Origin: Piper betle
Lineage: Eukaryota; Streptophyta; Magnoliopsida; Piperales; Piperaceae
Reading direction: 5' to 3'
Length of the DNA: 64,000 bases
Assembly: GCA_033002965.1 (NCBI GenBank)
Contig: JAURVB010014709.1
Coordinates: 1-64,000, forward strand
Both the position numbers and the translations under genes were made by a program. This document shows, in pieces, positions 10,891 through 22,548 of the stretch. Every line of letters begins with the position of its first letter. Position 1 is the stretch's first letter. The notes beneath the pieces were generated by a model that saw only the letters and a program-made list of their open reading frames with translations, was not told the origin of the DNA and did no database searches.

Positions 10891-12069
10891 AGATCTTATT
10901 TATGTAATCCATAGTTCTAAGTTCATTTTGTTTTAAATTTGGCAAGTAAATAAAATTAGAATATCTATACGGTAGATGGATATGGAACTAATATTCAAAC
11001 TGAAATTTTAAATAAATTTACCACTACTGAATACACCGAAGTATCCATTGTTACTTCAAACTCATGAACCACAACACCCAAAGATAGTGAAATCAAAAGA
11101 ATAAAAAATTAAAAAGGAGAAGAAATTTGCCACTGTCATCTCAAGGTCAACCTAATGGCACCCTTGACCTAGAAGTTTTCTAATGATGTGGAGATAGGTC
11201 AACCTAATGGCACCCTTAAGGACCTAGAAATTAGGTCAATTGCACTGTTGACCTGAAAGGATTCCATTGATGATGGAGACTAGTCAACTTCGTGGCACCA
11301 TTGACGAAAAAGTTTTCTAACGATGATGGAGATGGAATTCTTGGGAGAAAAGTAAGGGATGCAGAGAAATTGAGTCGGAGGAAGAGATCGGCGGAGGAAG
11401 AGACCGGCGGAGGAAGAGACCGGCAAAGGAGTTGAGAGTCAGGTGAAGAAGAGGTGTTAGGGGAAGAGGATGCTAGGAAAATTAGTAAGAGAAGCCACAG
11501 GAGTTGTGCCTATTGTTTTGATGAATAGCTTATTAAACTCTCGGAGAAGATTTGGACCTTATAAAAAATGATTAGCTAGTAACTAAGGGAGTTCATCTCT
11601 TAGTATTTATTAAGGTCTTAACTCATATTTATTTTAAATGTGAGATTATTCTTAACATTCCTCGTAATTTTACGGCGGTTAAGTACTTAGCAAGTGGTCT
11701 TCTTCTCCAGCTTATTAGGCTTGCCACTTTGAGTGTTAATAAACGTCCGTGCTATTTATTGGGCTAGATACAATAAGGGTGATTGAGGTCATGAGTTAGA
11801 GGCTCTCTTACTTTGAACTTTATCCAAAATGATTAGTTAGCCATTAAAGAGCTCACCTCTTATCATTTTGGACGTGCAACTATTCTTAACACTCTTTAAG
11901 TCATTATTTGGGATCAATTTATATACATCAAGCATGAAGATTTGTAAGAAACACTAGTGTTCAAGTTTTGCGTATCAGTAGCCGATACAGTGCAAGGATC
12001 AATGCGGAGTTCGACGGGAGATTGAGAAATCTTCAGTAGATTCTTTGGCAGGCAATTGAAAATCGAGCT
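10891..12069. other. Intergenic repeats, no gene
   Basis: A degenerate three-copy direct repeat occupies about 11142-11345 (GGTCAACCTAATGGCACCC twice, then GTCAACTTCGTGGCACC). An 18-bp purine-rich repeat (GGAGGAAGAGACCGGC) lies at about 11375-11425. Two diverged copies of an AAAATGATTAG...TCATCTCTTA block start near 11566 and 11828. These look like decayed LTR-type sequence. No coding signal. Confidence 0.5.
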
Positions 12070-14250
12070 CACTACAAGAGATATCAACATATGTAGCGAA
12101 CCAAAAGCTGCTTTGGGTTGCCAAATGTGGCCATTAAGTCCTATATTTGCTACAAGCAAATATAGCGTCCACATAAGTCAGCTACATTTGCATCACAGTA
12201 AAGAAGGGAAAGAAAAAACCGATGCGTCCCTCCTCTCTCTTGATTACCGGTGGCTTATGGCGTTTGCCGCTGGTGGCTGACAGCAATCCTTTGTGGTTGG
12301 TGTGCTGATGTCAACCCCTCTTCATCGGCCCTGGTGTTTTTTTCTTCCCTTTTATTTTTGCAATTTATAGGTGATCCCTATACATTTGATTTGATTGTAT
12401 TTTTTTCTGCAAGGATTTAGATTTTATTGTTCTTTGTTTTGATCATGTTTTTATTTTTATTTTTTAAAAATGAGGCCTTTATGATGGTGGATATCTCAGG
12501 TGCATTGATCAATGTACTTGTTTATGTTCTTTTACATGTTGTGTACCACAAACTTGGAAATTTGTAAGTGATTAGGGACTGCTTTGTTTGATTTTTTAAA
12601 AGGATTTTTATTTTTAATAAAACCAGGGTCTCTATGAGGCTGGTTATGGGTTTGAAGAATTGATAACGCTTGTATGAAGTTGGATCGCTAGCCATCTTGT
12701 TGGTGTCATGTATAGATTTATTTGTCATAGTTGGCTTTTATTGATATCTACTGTGATAATTGTGTCTTGTCATCAATTTAGTTTCATAATTTCTATAGGT
12801 TAGAACCCATATTTTGTGTTTTCTTTTAATAACATAAAAGTTGTGTGAATTTAATGATATGTATTTGTTTTGCTATGAATAAATAATATTTGTAGATATG
12901 ATTAATTTCTTTTTGTAGTTTGTTTATATTTGGTTTCTTAAATGTTATTTTAATGTTTACAACACTTGTGGCCGCATCCCCTTTCGCTACCTCGCCCTTT
13001 CCGATGCACTTGGTAGCTGACATCGGCGTTTTACCTATTTAGAAAAGCTCAAAGCTCAGGTGCATCTGCCTGTTTAGTTTGTTGATCACTTTTTTTTTGC
13101 TGGATTCTATTGTGCTTTGTTTTGATTTATGTATGTGGTTTTTATGATATTGATGAAGATGGATTCTGGAAGTTTTTTGTTTAATCTAAATTCTCATTGA
13201 AATATATCTCCCTGCTGGCCAGTTGCCTTAGGCTGCATACAATAAACAAAATGCACTTTTCTTGTTTGTTGGCTTAAATAGTATATATTCTTATTTTACA
13301 ATGTTTTACAGATCACACAGACACTTGGGAAGTTTATTTTTTATAGTATACAATTATCGTCTCTCTCACTTATTAAAATTAATAAATACATAAACATATG
13401 AATTTCATTGAGTTTTTATAGTGTTATTATGATATTCATGTAGATGAATAGAAGAAATAGAGCATGGATGTACACTCCAAGAGATACAATGATTTATAAA
13501 ATTGCCATAGTTGAGTTTCTGAATTTTCGTTTTTGAACATGAATGGTGGGGAAATGACGTGTTACGCGTATAGGAAATATTTTAATAGAAAAAAGCGAAA
13601 TAGAGAGAACATGCATTTGGACATGTTTAAATATACGTTCATAAAGGTGGCATCGTTGTTGATGAAATATCTTCCGGAGGAAAAGAAGGACACGAAGGAC
13701 CTGATATTGAAATGTAAGATATGTTGCATGATGTGCACACGACTGCTGGGCAAACTAATGATGACGAAGGGAACAATCAGAACCTAACGAAGAAGCCAAC
13801 AAAGTTTATAAGTTAGTAGAAGGAGCAGAAGTCCCCTTATAGAAAATAACTTATCCGAGTCGACATACACTGTCGTGCTCAAGATTAAGCAGCTTGGACT
13901 GGGATACGAGAGAATTGATGCATATAAATATGATTGCATATTATACTACAATGCTAATAAAGATCGTGAAGATAGTCCGGTTTGTAAAGAATCTAGGTGG
14001 AAAGAACCGAAAATGCATGATGATGATACGTTTGATATAACAAAGTGCAAGAAAATCTGTAGGAAAGTCTTATGATACTTCCCTCTTATCCCTTGCCCGC
14101 AAAGGTATCCATGACAAAGGGGTGGCAAAAGATATAAGGTGGCATCATGAAAAGCAAATTAAAGACGATTTTATCCATCATCCAGCTAATACTTTGGCAT
14201 GGAGAAAGTTGGATGACGTAGATGCTCAATTTGCATTATGGGGTGTTTAG
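12070..14250 (+). mobile_element. Decayed CACTA (En/Spm) element, 5' part
   Basis: The CACTA terminus is CACTACAAGAGATATC at 12070, followed by subterminal motifs typical of the superfamily (TGTAGCGAAC, TTTGCTACAAGC, ATATAGCGTCC, GCTACATTTG). A TNP2-like pseudogene lies about 1.4 kb inside. The matching 3' terminus (a TTGTAGTG-type end) was not found downstream, so the element is probably truncated and its right limit here is only the end of the recognisable coding relic. Confidence 0.68.
13441..14250 (+). pseudogene. TNP2-like transposase relic (CACTA superfamily)
   Basis: Fragments in changing frames match the TNP2/Transposase_21 family in the right order. RAWMYTPRDTMIYKIAIVEF is the N-terminal region. 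DMLHDV and EANKVYKLVEGAEVPLY follow, and then GLGYERIDAYKYDCILYYNA with PVCKESRWK (13894-14010). The relic ends with VLxYFPLIP and DIRWHHEKQIKDDFIHHPA / TLAWRKLDD. The step from the SFTV-like residues directly to KIKQLGLGYE omits roughly 80-100 residues seen in intact members, so there is an internal deletion. Several stops and frameshifts (TGA at 14073-14075 in RKVL-stop-YFPL) rule out function. Confidence 0.78.
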
Positions 14251-14280
14251 TTGCATCTGTTTTTTTCTTTGATTTATCAA

Positions 14281-15239
14281 TAAATTTTAACAACACAAAA
14301 TTTTTGTAAGAATTTTTTTATCTGTAATACATGTAAAAATTGTGTTTAGTATAAAATGTTTTTATTTTGAAAATATTTTCCCCTTCTCTTTTCCTTCCAG
14401 CTTCCCCCTATCACCCCACACCACACCTCTTCCCCCTCTCCCCCTCCCCTTCACCCCACCTTCTCCACCCTTCTCTCCCCTACATCGCCCCACCTCTCTC
14501 CTGTCCGTCCCCCACCACCTCTCTCCTGCCCAGCTTCCCCACTCCCTCTCTCCTGCCCGGTTGTCCCCCGCCCCCCCTGACCACCACCCTCTTCCTACCC
14601 CATGCCCCAACCAAGTTAAAAAGAAAAAAGAGAGCAAAGAAATAAGGTGAAAGAGATGAAGACATGCTTGAAGAAATAAGCAGAGACTATAAAAAGAAGA
14701 CGGAGTCCATGGAGAAGAAGGGAAGGAAGCATTGAGAGAGCGTTTTTTTATTAAAAAAATCGGACACTTTTTTTTCTCATGTTTTCTTTATGGAGGCTTT
14801 CATATTTGAACCAAACACCTTCATGCGGCGTTTTATTTATTTATTTTCTACTAAAAAAAAGTTAAAAAAAATGCAACCACCCTATTAGAGTGTCGAAATG
14901 TAAGGCTTGGTCTTGCAAGTGATGGATTCAACCCTTTTGGAAACCTAGGTGGTAGTCAGCATAGCATATGGCTGGTGTTTATAACAGTGCATAACTTGCC
15001 TCCGTGGATGTAAATGAGACAACCATACATGATTGTATAGTAGTTTTCAAAACCAGAGAAGTCAACTACTCTGGGTATCTCTCCACGAGACAATTTATAT
15101 TTTATTCCCGTGAATAGAGCGTGGCCATATGAGTTGATACCATAACTGTCTCTCGAAACTACATGCTCGATGTGAATTTTGATTTTTATCGAGTCTCTCC
15201 ACACAGATGTGCAATGATGCTTTATTTACGATCTAATGG
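14281..15239. other. Intergenic DNA with a polypyrimidine tract
   Basis: 14378-14612 is almost purely C and T on the plus strand (CTTCCCC, CTCTCTCC runs), giving spurious Pro/Ser-rich or Gly/Arg-rich open frames on either strand. Homopurine-homopyrimidine tracts of this length can form triplex DNA. The remainder has no recognisable gene. Confidence 0.6.
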
Positions 15240-15885
15240 TAATTTTTATTTTATTAAAAATTAATGGCATTTTTTGATTAAATAGGAATTTACAAGTTAA
15301 AGAGTGCAATGATTCTTTATTTAGATCACAATTATCTTCATCAATTGGGAGTCTCAAAACTAAGTCCTTCTTGGTGCTCTCCTTTTTTTTGTTGCAAAGT
15401 GTGTGATGTGTGATGAAATACCTAAGAAGCTCCTCCATGGTTATCTCATTCAGGTTTTTAGAAGCTCCTTTATAGTCATATCCTTGAGATTTTTGGCTTA
15501 TTGAATTGCAATGACCTTGGGGCGCTACTTCTTAAACAAAAATGATAGCAATTTTTGATTGAGTCTACGATCTTCTCGAATCCTTTAAGATTTACAACAA
15601 TATCATTAAAACGGATATACATTTGTACATTAGTCTCATCATTATCCATCTTAAACATCTCATTTTTGTGAGTAAGAATGTTAATTTTAGATTCTTTGCT
15701 TGAGATGTTCCTTCATAAGCTCAAACAAATCCTAAATCCTTTTTGTCTTTTAGTAAAGAGAAATTCTATTTAACTCCTTTTTATCAAGTGTATAATGTAG
15801 ACTATTCATGGCTTTGGCATTGATGTTGCGTGCCTTCTTTTGCTCACTCCATGAGCTTATTGAGGTGATGGGCTCTTAGTAACAA
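15240..15885 (-). pseudogene. Copia-type gag (UBN2-like) relic
   Basis: On the minus strand WSEQKKARNINAKAMNSLHY is followed by LDKKELNRIS, DLFELMKEHL, YEMFKMDNDETNVQMYIRFN and DIVVNLKGFEK. A frameshifted equivalent of the LRSLP region, MTIKELL and KKESTKKDL follow. This is the usual order of plant Ty1/copia gag (W-x-x-x-D/E, NAKAMN, YEMFKM, F-x-IxNxLKxLGK). Stops and frameshifts interrupt it. No protease or pol follows; the relic stops short of the LTR edge at 16002. Confidence 0.68.
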
Positions 15886-16142
15886 TCCATGATAATTTAT
15901 TATATTTTAAAGTTATTTGAAGATAAGGAGATCCTCATCCTTGTCTTCAATAATTGTAGTTTGTTCCCTAAGTAGGGTGGCCTTATTGTGGTGAGTCATT
16001 TTGTTACACCCCGATTTTGGTTCACTTAAAAGCCAATTAAAAATGTTGCGATTGAATTCAGTCATGTTTAAAGTTATTGGTCAATACAACTCGATCGATA
16101 AAATAAATCGAAACAACCTTCTTCGTGTCATAAGAATGGAAG

Positions 16143-19092
16143 TGTAAAACCCACGATTCGAGTTAGGGTTTTATATTTAGAACCGGTCGGGTCGACCGTT
16201 ATTTTTTCGAGTTGAGTCAGTTTCAGGACACGTGTACCGAGCCGACGTCGGTCGCGTGTATGAGCTATGAGGGTCATGCGTACCCAAGTATATGATGATA
16301 ACGTCAGGAACACAGCAGAACAGAATGAGTTATCAGAATATATGAGAGTATGCCAGTGATTTTTTATTTTTTATTTTTATATATAGTAGATCGTAGAATT
16401 AGTTTTAGGCCGTTTACCGCGTTAGGACGCGTTACGGGCAGTTTGGGTGGGTTGATAGTTCTAGAGCATATCATTATGATTTTTTTTGGTGTTGTTTGAT
16501 TTTACGGGATTTTTCCCGAATTTTTATGGAATTTTTTAGGATTTAATACGACTTAGTTATTATACTTGACTCGAGTCGGAGACGAGTCAAGTATTATTTA
16601 CGAACTTGCCACCAGCCCTTCTTCCCACCCCGACATTTTCTTCCCCAAACCCCGACGCCGCCCCTGTTGCAGCGTCGCCGCCGCCACGGTCGGCGCCGCC
16701 TGGCCGCCGATCGTCGCCGCCCAGCTCGGCGACGACGTCGCCCTGCCGCCCCGACCAGGCCCGGCCACCATCGGGCCGCCGCGACGCCGGAATCGCCACG
16801 CCTAGCGCCGCGGCTGCGTTTCGGTCGCGTCGCCGATTCCGCCGCCGGCGACCGTCGCCGCCGTCGATCCAGTGGTCGCCTCAGCACCACCGACCACCCA
16901 GCGACCTTCCCCGACCGGAACGGAGGCCATCGCCGCCGTGGCCGGCCGGATCTAGCGACCCAACGCCGCCGGCTCTGTTTTAGCTGTTTTCCGGCGAGCC
17001 GCCTCCTCCGTTGGCCGCGTCGACCTCGTAGATGAGTCGGGCTCGTCGAGCCGGTTCCGAGGGTACCCTATATGACCCCTATCCAGCTAGTAGACGCCGC
17101 CGGCGATTGTCGCCGGAAAACCACCGGAAGTCGCCGGAAAACCGCCAGTAGCTGCCGGAAAACCGCCGGAAAATCGGAATTTCTGGAATTCGCCGGAATT
17201 CACCGGATCTTCCGCGGGGCTCACCCAGTGGAGCCCGATCGAGCTTCGGACGCCGATGAGCGCCGAATTTGAGCTCCGAGACGCGCGACGGAACCCTAGC
17301 CGTCGCCGATTGCCGACGACGTGAGGTATAATTACCTCCGATTGATTTATTTAAAATTGATGATAATTGTTAGCATAGCATGCTAGGGTTAATTAATTAT
17401 CATGATTAATGTCTTGACCATGAATAAAGTAAAGATGTGCATGATGAGATTATTAGTGAATGAAGTGATCTAATGAGATGAATTGTGTATGAACATGTTA
17501 ATCTAGTACGATGCAACTTAGAAGAACAGAATAAGATATGGTATGAGTAGTTGAGTTAGGATTATTTATTCTTATAATTATTTGATGGTTATTTTGATGA
17601 TGATTCTGTGTTTAATTGTGTTGAGTTTGATGCATCATTTAGTTAGCGGGCGTTAGTATTTAGTTTTGATGTGTAGGTACGGAATAGGAGCTCGCCGCCT
17701 AGGCGCGATGACACGCTTGGAGCTTCTACCAGGTCCGTTTAGGACTCGTCTTGTTTTACGCTCTTCCATTGTATGTTTATTTTATTATTGCAGGACGGGT
17801 TAAGTGGCGTTTTATCGGATCCCACTTAACTCGGGCCATTTAATCGAATATTTTCCGGATTAATAACCCCTCGAGGATGAGATCCCTCGAGGATGATTTC
17901 GAAAACAAGATCCACCACAAGTTGCCTTCGGGCCTATTATATGAATCCCTTCCCAGGCCTATATATATAGTTTTATCGAGTTTTCAGTGAGACGAGAGAT
18001 GGAGAAACCGACTGCACGTACCATGCAGAGGATGCCGTGACAGTCAAAGCGGGCTCTGGATTAGTGCCAGCGGACTGTTCCATTCCCGAGGGATCCTGAC
18101 AACTCCGCGTTTGAGTTCCTCACACCCGGAGAACGTGGAGGTTTACGGGTACTGTTTAGTACAGCGCATGTCCGGACTTGTGGTTCAAAGGGTACTAAAG
18201 GCGACTGCCTGAGAGTACTCGGCCTTCGTGCTCAAGGCCAGGAGAGATATGGAGGTTCGGAGAGGGCTTAGGATAAAGTTTCATGAGAAGTACTGAAAAA
18301 GAAGTGCTGAGAGTAGCACAGTACCAGCAGCAGTAAGTTCGGGATGCTACCGGGTCTGCAGCCCAGTGGCTCCTCAGTAGTGCCCTTCAGAGTGTTCTTG
18401 AGGAAGTATATGGTTTTCTTTCAGATGAGAGTTTGCTCTCATAGCCAGTTTGTTATAGTTATTTTATTTTCCGGACCAGTAACGCTTGTTACTGACGTTT
18501 TTCTTATATATATGTAGGTGATAAGCACGAGATGGATGAGCCAGCTTGGACGGAGGAGCAATGAGGTCTTGTGCACACACATGTTAGATTTCTGAATGTT
18601 TAATATTGTATTATTATGTTATTATTTTGTGAATGACATGATTAAATGTTTGATGCATGACAATGACATGAAATGAAATGATCAGAGTAGCGCAGCAAAA
18701 GTATGATGGGTTAGGACCCAAGTTCCAGAATGAGCTTATAGTATATCAGATTGTGTGTGAATGAAATTGTTGATATATGCTATATATACTTGTATATATT
18801 ATTTTGACAGGGTGGACCCTAATCGCACTTTTAGGGGAGACTCTGTCCGTTTTATTTCAGAATTTTCACGAATTTTGATCGTAATTGTGTTGGTGTGTAT
18901 TTTGAGTTGCATGTCATTCATGTAGTACCATGTTAGGATTTTATCGTATTTATTCATTCATGATGGATCGTATCTTCATCTTAAGACGCCGAGATTGGAT
19001 CCGCATGAGTTAGGTTCGGGTTAGCCGACCTAACCGGGGCCTGTAACATGCCGGTTCGGTTCACGAGCGTGAACCGGATTTGGGGTGTTACA
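16143..19092 (+). repeat. 5' LTR (2950 bp)
   Basis: Modules in order are TGTAAAACCC start; palindrome TTGACTCG...CGAGTCAA (about 16564-16589); GC-rich segment (16600-17330) with repeats of GCCGGAAAACC; AT-rich middle; GGATCCCACTTAACTCGG block (17818) with CCTCGAGGATGAGATCC; stem-loop CAGTAACGCTTGTTACTG (18477-18494) followed by TATATATATGTAGGTG; end GGGGTGTTACA. Open frames inside are low complexity and not genes. Confidence 0.9.
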
Positions 19093-19096
19093 ACAT

Positions 19097-19108
19097 TGGT
19101 ATCAGAGC
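19097..19108 (+). other. Primer-binding site (initiator tRNA-Met type)
   Basis: TGGTATCAGAGC, four bases after the 5' LTR, is complementary to the 3' end of plant initiator tRNA-Met and is the usual PBS of plant chromoviruses and many copia elements. Confidence 0.92.
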
Positions 19109-20044
19109 CACTCTCGGCCGATTAAGATGTATGATACTTTTATAGGTGATGTGTGTGCAAAGACTGCTCCGAGTCCAGCTGGCAGGTATGTTTTTGTATA
19201 TTTTCTTTACATGCAGATTTTCTTCACAAATTGTTTGGATAATAGTGTATTCAGGACTGGATCGAAATTATGTGGAACTGACCTTAGTTGAGTTGACAGG
19301 TCATTTCTATGGGATGATAGCAGACAGTTGGTACGTTAGATGTGAGCAAGATATGTGTAGTGCTAGTAGGGGTAGAATGGGTATGAGTTCCCATCTTATA
19401 CCAGATTTGGATGTTAGTAGCCGTCAGTAGGAATCTGACAGGCTTGTCATGATGGGCTTAGAGACCCACTAGTTCTGTCCATCGCACAAGAGATTTGGAT
19501 GAATTGGATGTTGACCAGGTATCCATATTTTTCATGTCACCACATTAGTCCTGTTCCATTGTACGTGGTGTACATAGTGGGAAGGAACTTGAAGTATAGA
19601 GATATCAGTAAGCTAGTTGATACATGAGATGGACCACTTCCAGAAGATAGTGATGAATGAGGATGAGTAGCGAGGTGGATCGGCAGTCTAATGGGTACTT
19701 CACCACATCCCCTCCTCCATTAGTTTATGACCTGCTGGTAGCAGTTTTGGCTTCACTTTACCAGACAGAGGTCTCGATATGATGAGGAAAAGATCAGGAT
19801 TACTATTGAAGGCCAGTCAGCACTGATGAAAGTAGCCACTCCAGATTTGAAGAGATTACAGTGAGTTCAGTATAGATTTACCATCATATGCGTCAGCACA
19901 TGATCCAAACCCCTCTGGATTAGACACGTATGGTTGGACAACCTGAGCCTAGTTGTTAGCAGCCAAGATATGTTAGAGATAGTAGAGTGGATTTATGATG
20001 TATATGATCCAGATCAGAATTTAGCATCTAGATAGAATTATCAC

Positions 20045-20335
20045 CGACAGAGTTGCACAACCGCCGACCGAGTACACAACCACCGACCGAGTGCACAACC
20101 ACCGACCGAGTGCGCAACCACCGACCGAGTGCGCAACCACCGACCGAGTGCGCAACCACCGACCGAGTGCGCAACCACCGACCGAGTTGCACAACCACCG
20201 ACCGAGTTGCACGACCGCCGACCGAGTCACACAACTACCGCCGAGTGCACAACCGTCGTTCGAGATGTACCACCACCGACCGAAGATGCACTACCGCCGT
20301 CCGTGTATTGCTCATCCACCGACCGAGTAGATTAG
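20045..20335 (+). repeat. 19-bp minisatellite in the retroelement interior
   Basis: About 14 units of CACCGACCGAGTGCGCAAC with small variants; the central five are nearly identical and the outer ones are diverged. Because 19 is not a multiple of three, successive units cycle through all frames. All three plus frames, and two minus frames, stay open through the array. Confidence 0.92.
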
Positions 20336-22535
20336 TTAAGGTTTAGTAGGACTAGAGTTGAGGAACAAGGAATAGTTACAGTGAAGTCAGCAGAATAGAA
20401 AAGAGTTAAGGAAAACGGAGGTTATTTGGATGAGATGGCATAGGATCCCACTTCACAGTTCTCTTGCAATCATTGTCTTGACCTAACATCATTGGGTCAG
20501 ATAAATATTGCAAGATGTCCCCATCAGACACTGTTAGTTACAGTCTCATAGGGATGCGTATGGACAAAGTCACGGAACATGACAGAGTGACCTCCAGATG
20601 AGACGGTCACAATGATCAGATTGTGTAGACTGCATGATCCATGGGTCACAACCAGCATACATAGATCAGATGGTTAGTAGATGATCATACGCGTAGTTTA
20701 ACCCATTTAGCGATTGACCAGCCAGCGATAGGAGGTTGACTTAGTATGGGGCATGGATAGAGGGTTAGTGAGGAAGGGTCTTTCAGAGAGAGATTGATTT
20801 CCTTGTGTTTCGCCAGCACGATTAGGTTCTCACCTTGAACCATAGGATTGAGCCTTGCCCGAGTATAGAGGTACCTCTATGGTACTGATTAGGGTTTACA
20901 GTATAGGTAGATGTTTGCAGATCGATCTTCCGAGGAGGATTTCACCCCAACATGAGAGTGGACCAGATGGAGTATATCAGTGTATGCTCATCTTTATTTA
21001 TAGCCTTGCTTGAGAGTCTACCACAGCGGTAGTAGTCATGTGAGTTGAGATTAGTACTACAAATCGGTACGGGACGGCAGGTCACACACCACCGAAGAGC
21101 GGACGAGACATGCGTCAAACCTCACTATAAGTCCCCGTAGACTTGAGGGGAGACAGTGGTTCTTTGGGTCGTTTGAGCCCCGCCCGTTTAGAAGTGCGTG
21201 ACTAGTACGGTATCGAGAAACACGTGCCTACTGTTAGCTGATTAAACTAGAGCTAATTAGGAGCCGTTTTTGAGATTCGTCATTGATTGACTATTCCACA
21301 GCTTGATCACCTGTGGCATAGTGAATTGTGGTGATCTTAGAGACAAGTCCACAGACCTACCAATATTTTGGGCCACCCATTATGTTACATAGGGATTTTA
21401 TTCCCTGCCATTTGCATGAGACCTTAACCTTACCATAGATAAGAGTTGTGCAGTAGAAGCGTGTGGGCCTATAACCCACAGGTCCCAGGATTCCCTGTTT
21501 ACTGTGCATCAGATACCATATGTGAGGATGAGATGTCCCCTATTGAGAGTTCTTGAGCAGTGTGACTACTTTCCACGAGATTCAGCCTCCCTTCTTATAA
21601 CCCAGAGATATTAGACAGAGTGGAGTTTTTTACTTGAGGATTTCCACTCACCCGTTTGTATCAGTTTTTACTATCAGTTTACCCAGATGATTGAGATGAG
21701 TATACATTGATCAGAGTGCGTCCCACAGACCAGATGAAGATGCTACAGCCCTATGCAGAGTATGTTATCATACTCCTTGAGACACTGTGTATGTACAGGT
21801 GTTCTCGCGACCATCCCGTCACAGAGTTGTACCTAGTGGTTGTGTAGATAGCCACCGGAGCCATAGTATACATTAGCATCATAGCAGCTATCCTTGTTCT
21901 CATATAGAACAGAGTGAGATATTGACTCAGGACCGAGTCAACTAGGACTCCGTGAGCGGTCCAGTTCCTTATACCGGGACACCTGAGAGTTATATCTAGA
22001 CTGGCGACAGTGAGCCGTGTAGCTCATTAGGGTATCCACCGTACTTAGCAGGAGACTCATAGCAGGCCTTGAGGTGACTGTAGGACCTAGAGTAGAGTTC
22101 CTGCGAGTACATGTAGGTGACTGTTCACAGATGAGGATTAGAGGGACATGGGTAGATGTTAGCAGGTAGGTCTTACCCTCGGCGTAGTTTTCTAGACATA
22201 GCCCAGATTAGAACCTTGCGATACTCCAGAGTATTTGCTTGACCAACCTAGTAGGCCCTTAGGGGTGATCTAGGTTTTTCCGCCGAGTTAGCAGTAGGGA
22301 TCAGAACAGAAGAGAAGGATAATGATAATGTCAGAACAGACACAGGAAGTATAGAATCCAGAATGTTTGAGATGGTCAGCATCACTAGCATGACTCGCCA
22401 CGTCGGCACCACTACAGTCAGTGAGGATGTATATGGCTATCAGAGAGTAGAGGATACAACAGGTGTGTATCTAGCATCCAGGTAGTAGTTCAGCAGAACC
22501 TCCTTGAGTTAAAATTTCGAGGACGAAATTTTTAT

Positions 22536-22547
22536 AAGGAGGGAAGA
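22536..22547 (+). other. Polypurine tract
   Basis: AAGGAGGGAAGA directly before the 3' LTR start (TG at 22549), the expected primer for plus-strand DNA synthesis. Confidence 0.88.
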
Positions 22548-22548
22548 T

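Larger units (their letters stand above)
19093..22548 (+). other. Retroelement interior without recognisable pol
   Basis: No open frame beyond about 100 codons, and I could not align any catalytic motif of protease, RT, RNase H or integrase. A possible ghost of a gag zinc knuckle lies near 20464-20520 (TGCAATCATTGTC..GGTCAG..AGATGTCCC), but this is weak. The last ~750 bp (21790-22548) are clearly related to the minus-strand interior at 28402-29313, so this non-coding part is a true family trait. Confidence 0.7.

Noticed and set aside
14342..14665. Overlapping open frames on both strands
   Set aside because: Generated by the polypyrimidine tract.
16566..17035. Pro/Arg-rich open frames in the LTR GC-rich segment (also 22967-23435)
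   Set aside because: Repeated in both LTRs, but differences include frame-changing indels; composition is explained by GC richness. The shared MTR..ES start reflects shared DNA, not a protected protein.
20045..20335. Possible CRISPR-like array
   Set aside because: Units are adjacent with no spacers, in a plant retroelement; it is a minisatellite.
21160..21790. Possible RT ghost (fragments resembling D-L-R-S-G and H-Q-M-K)
   Set aside because: Could not be placed in one consistent order with other RT motifs; too weak to report as a domain.
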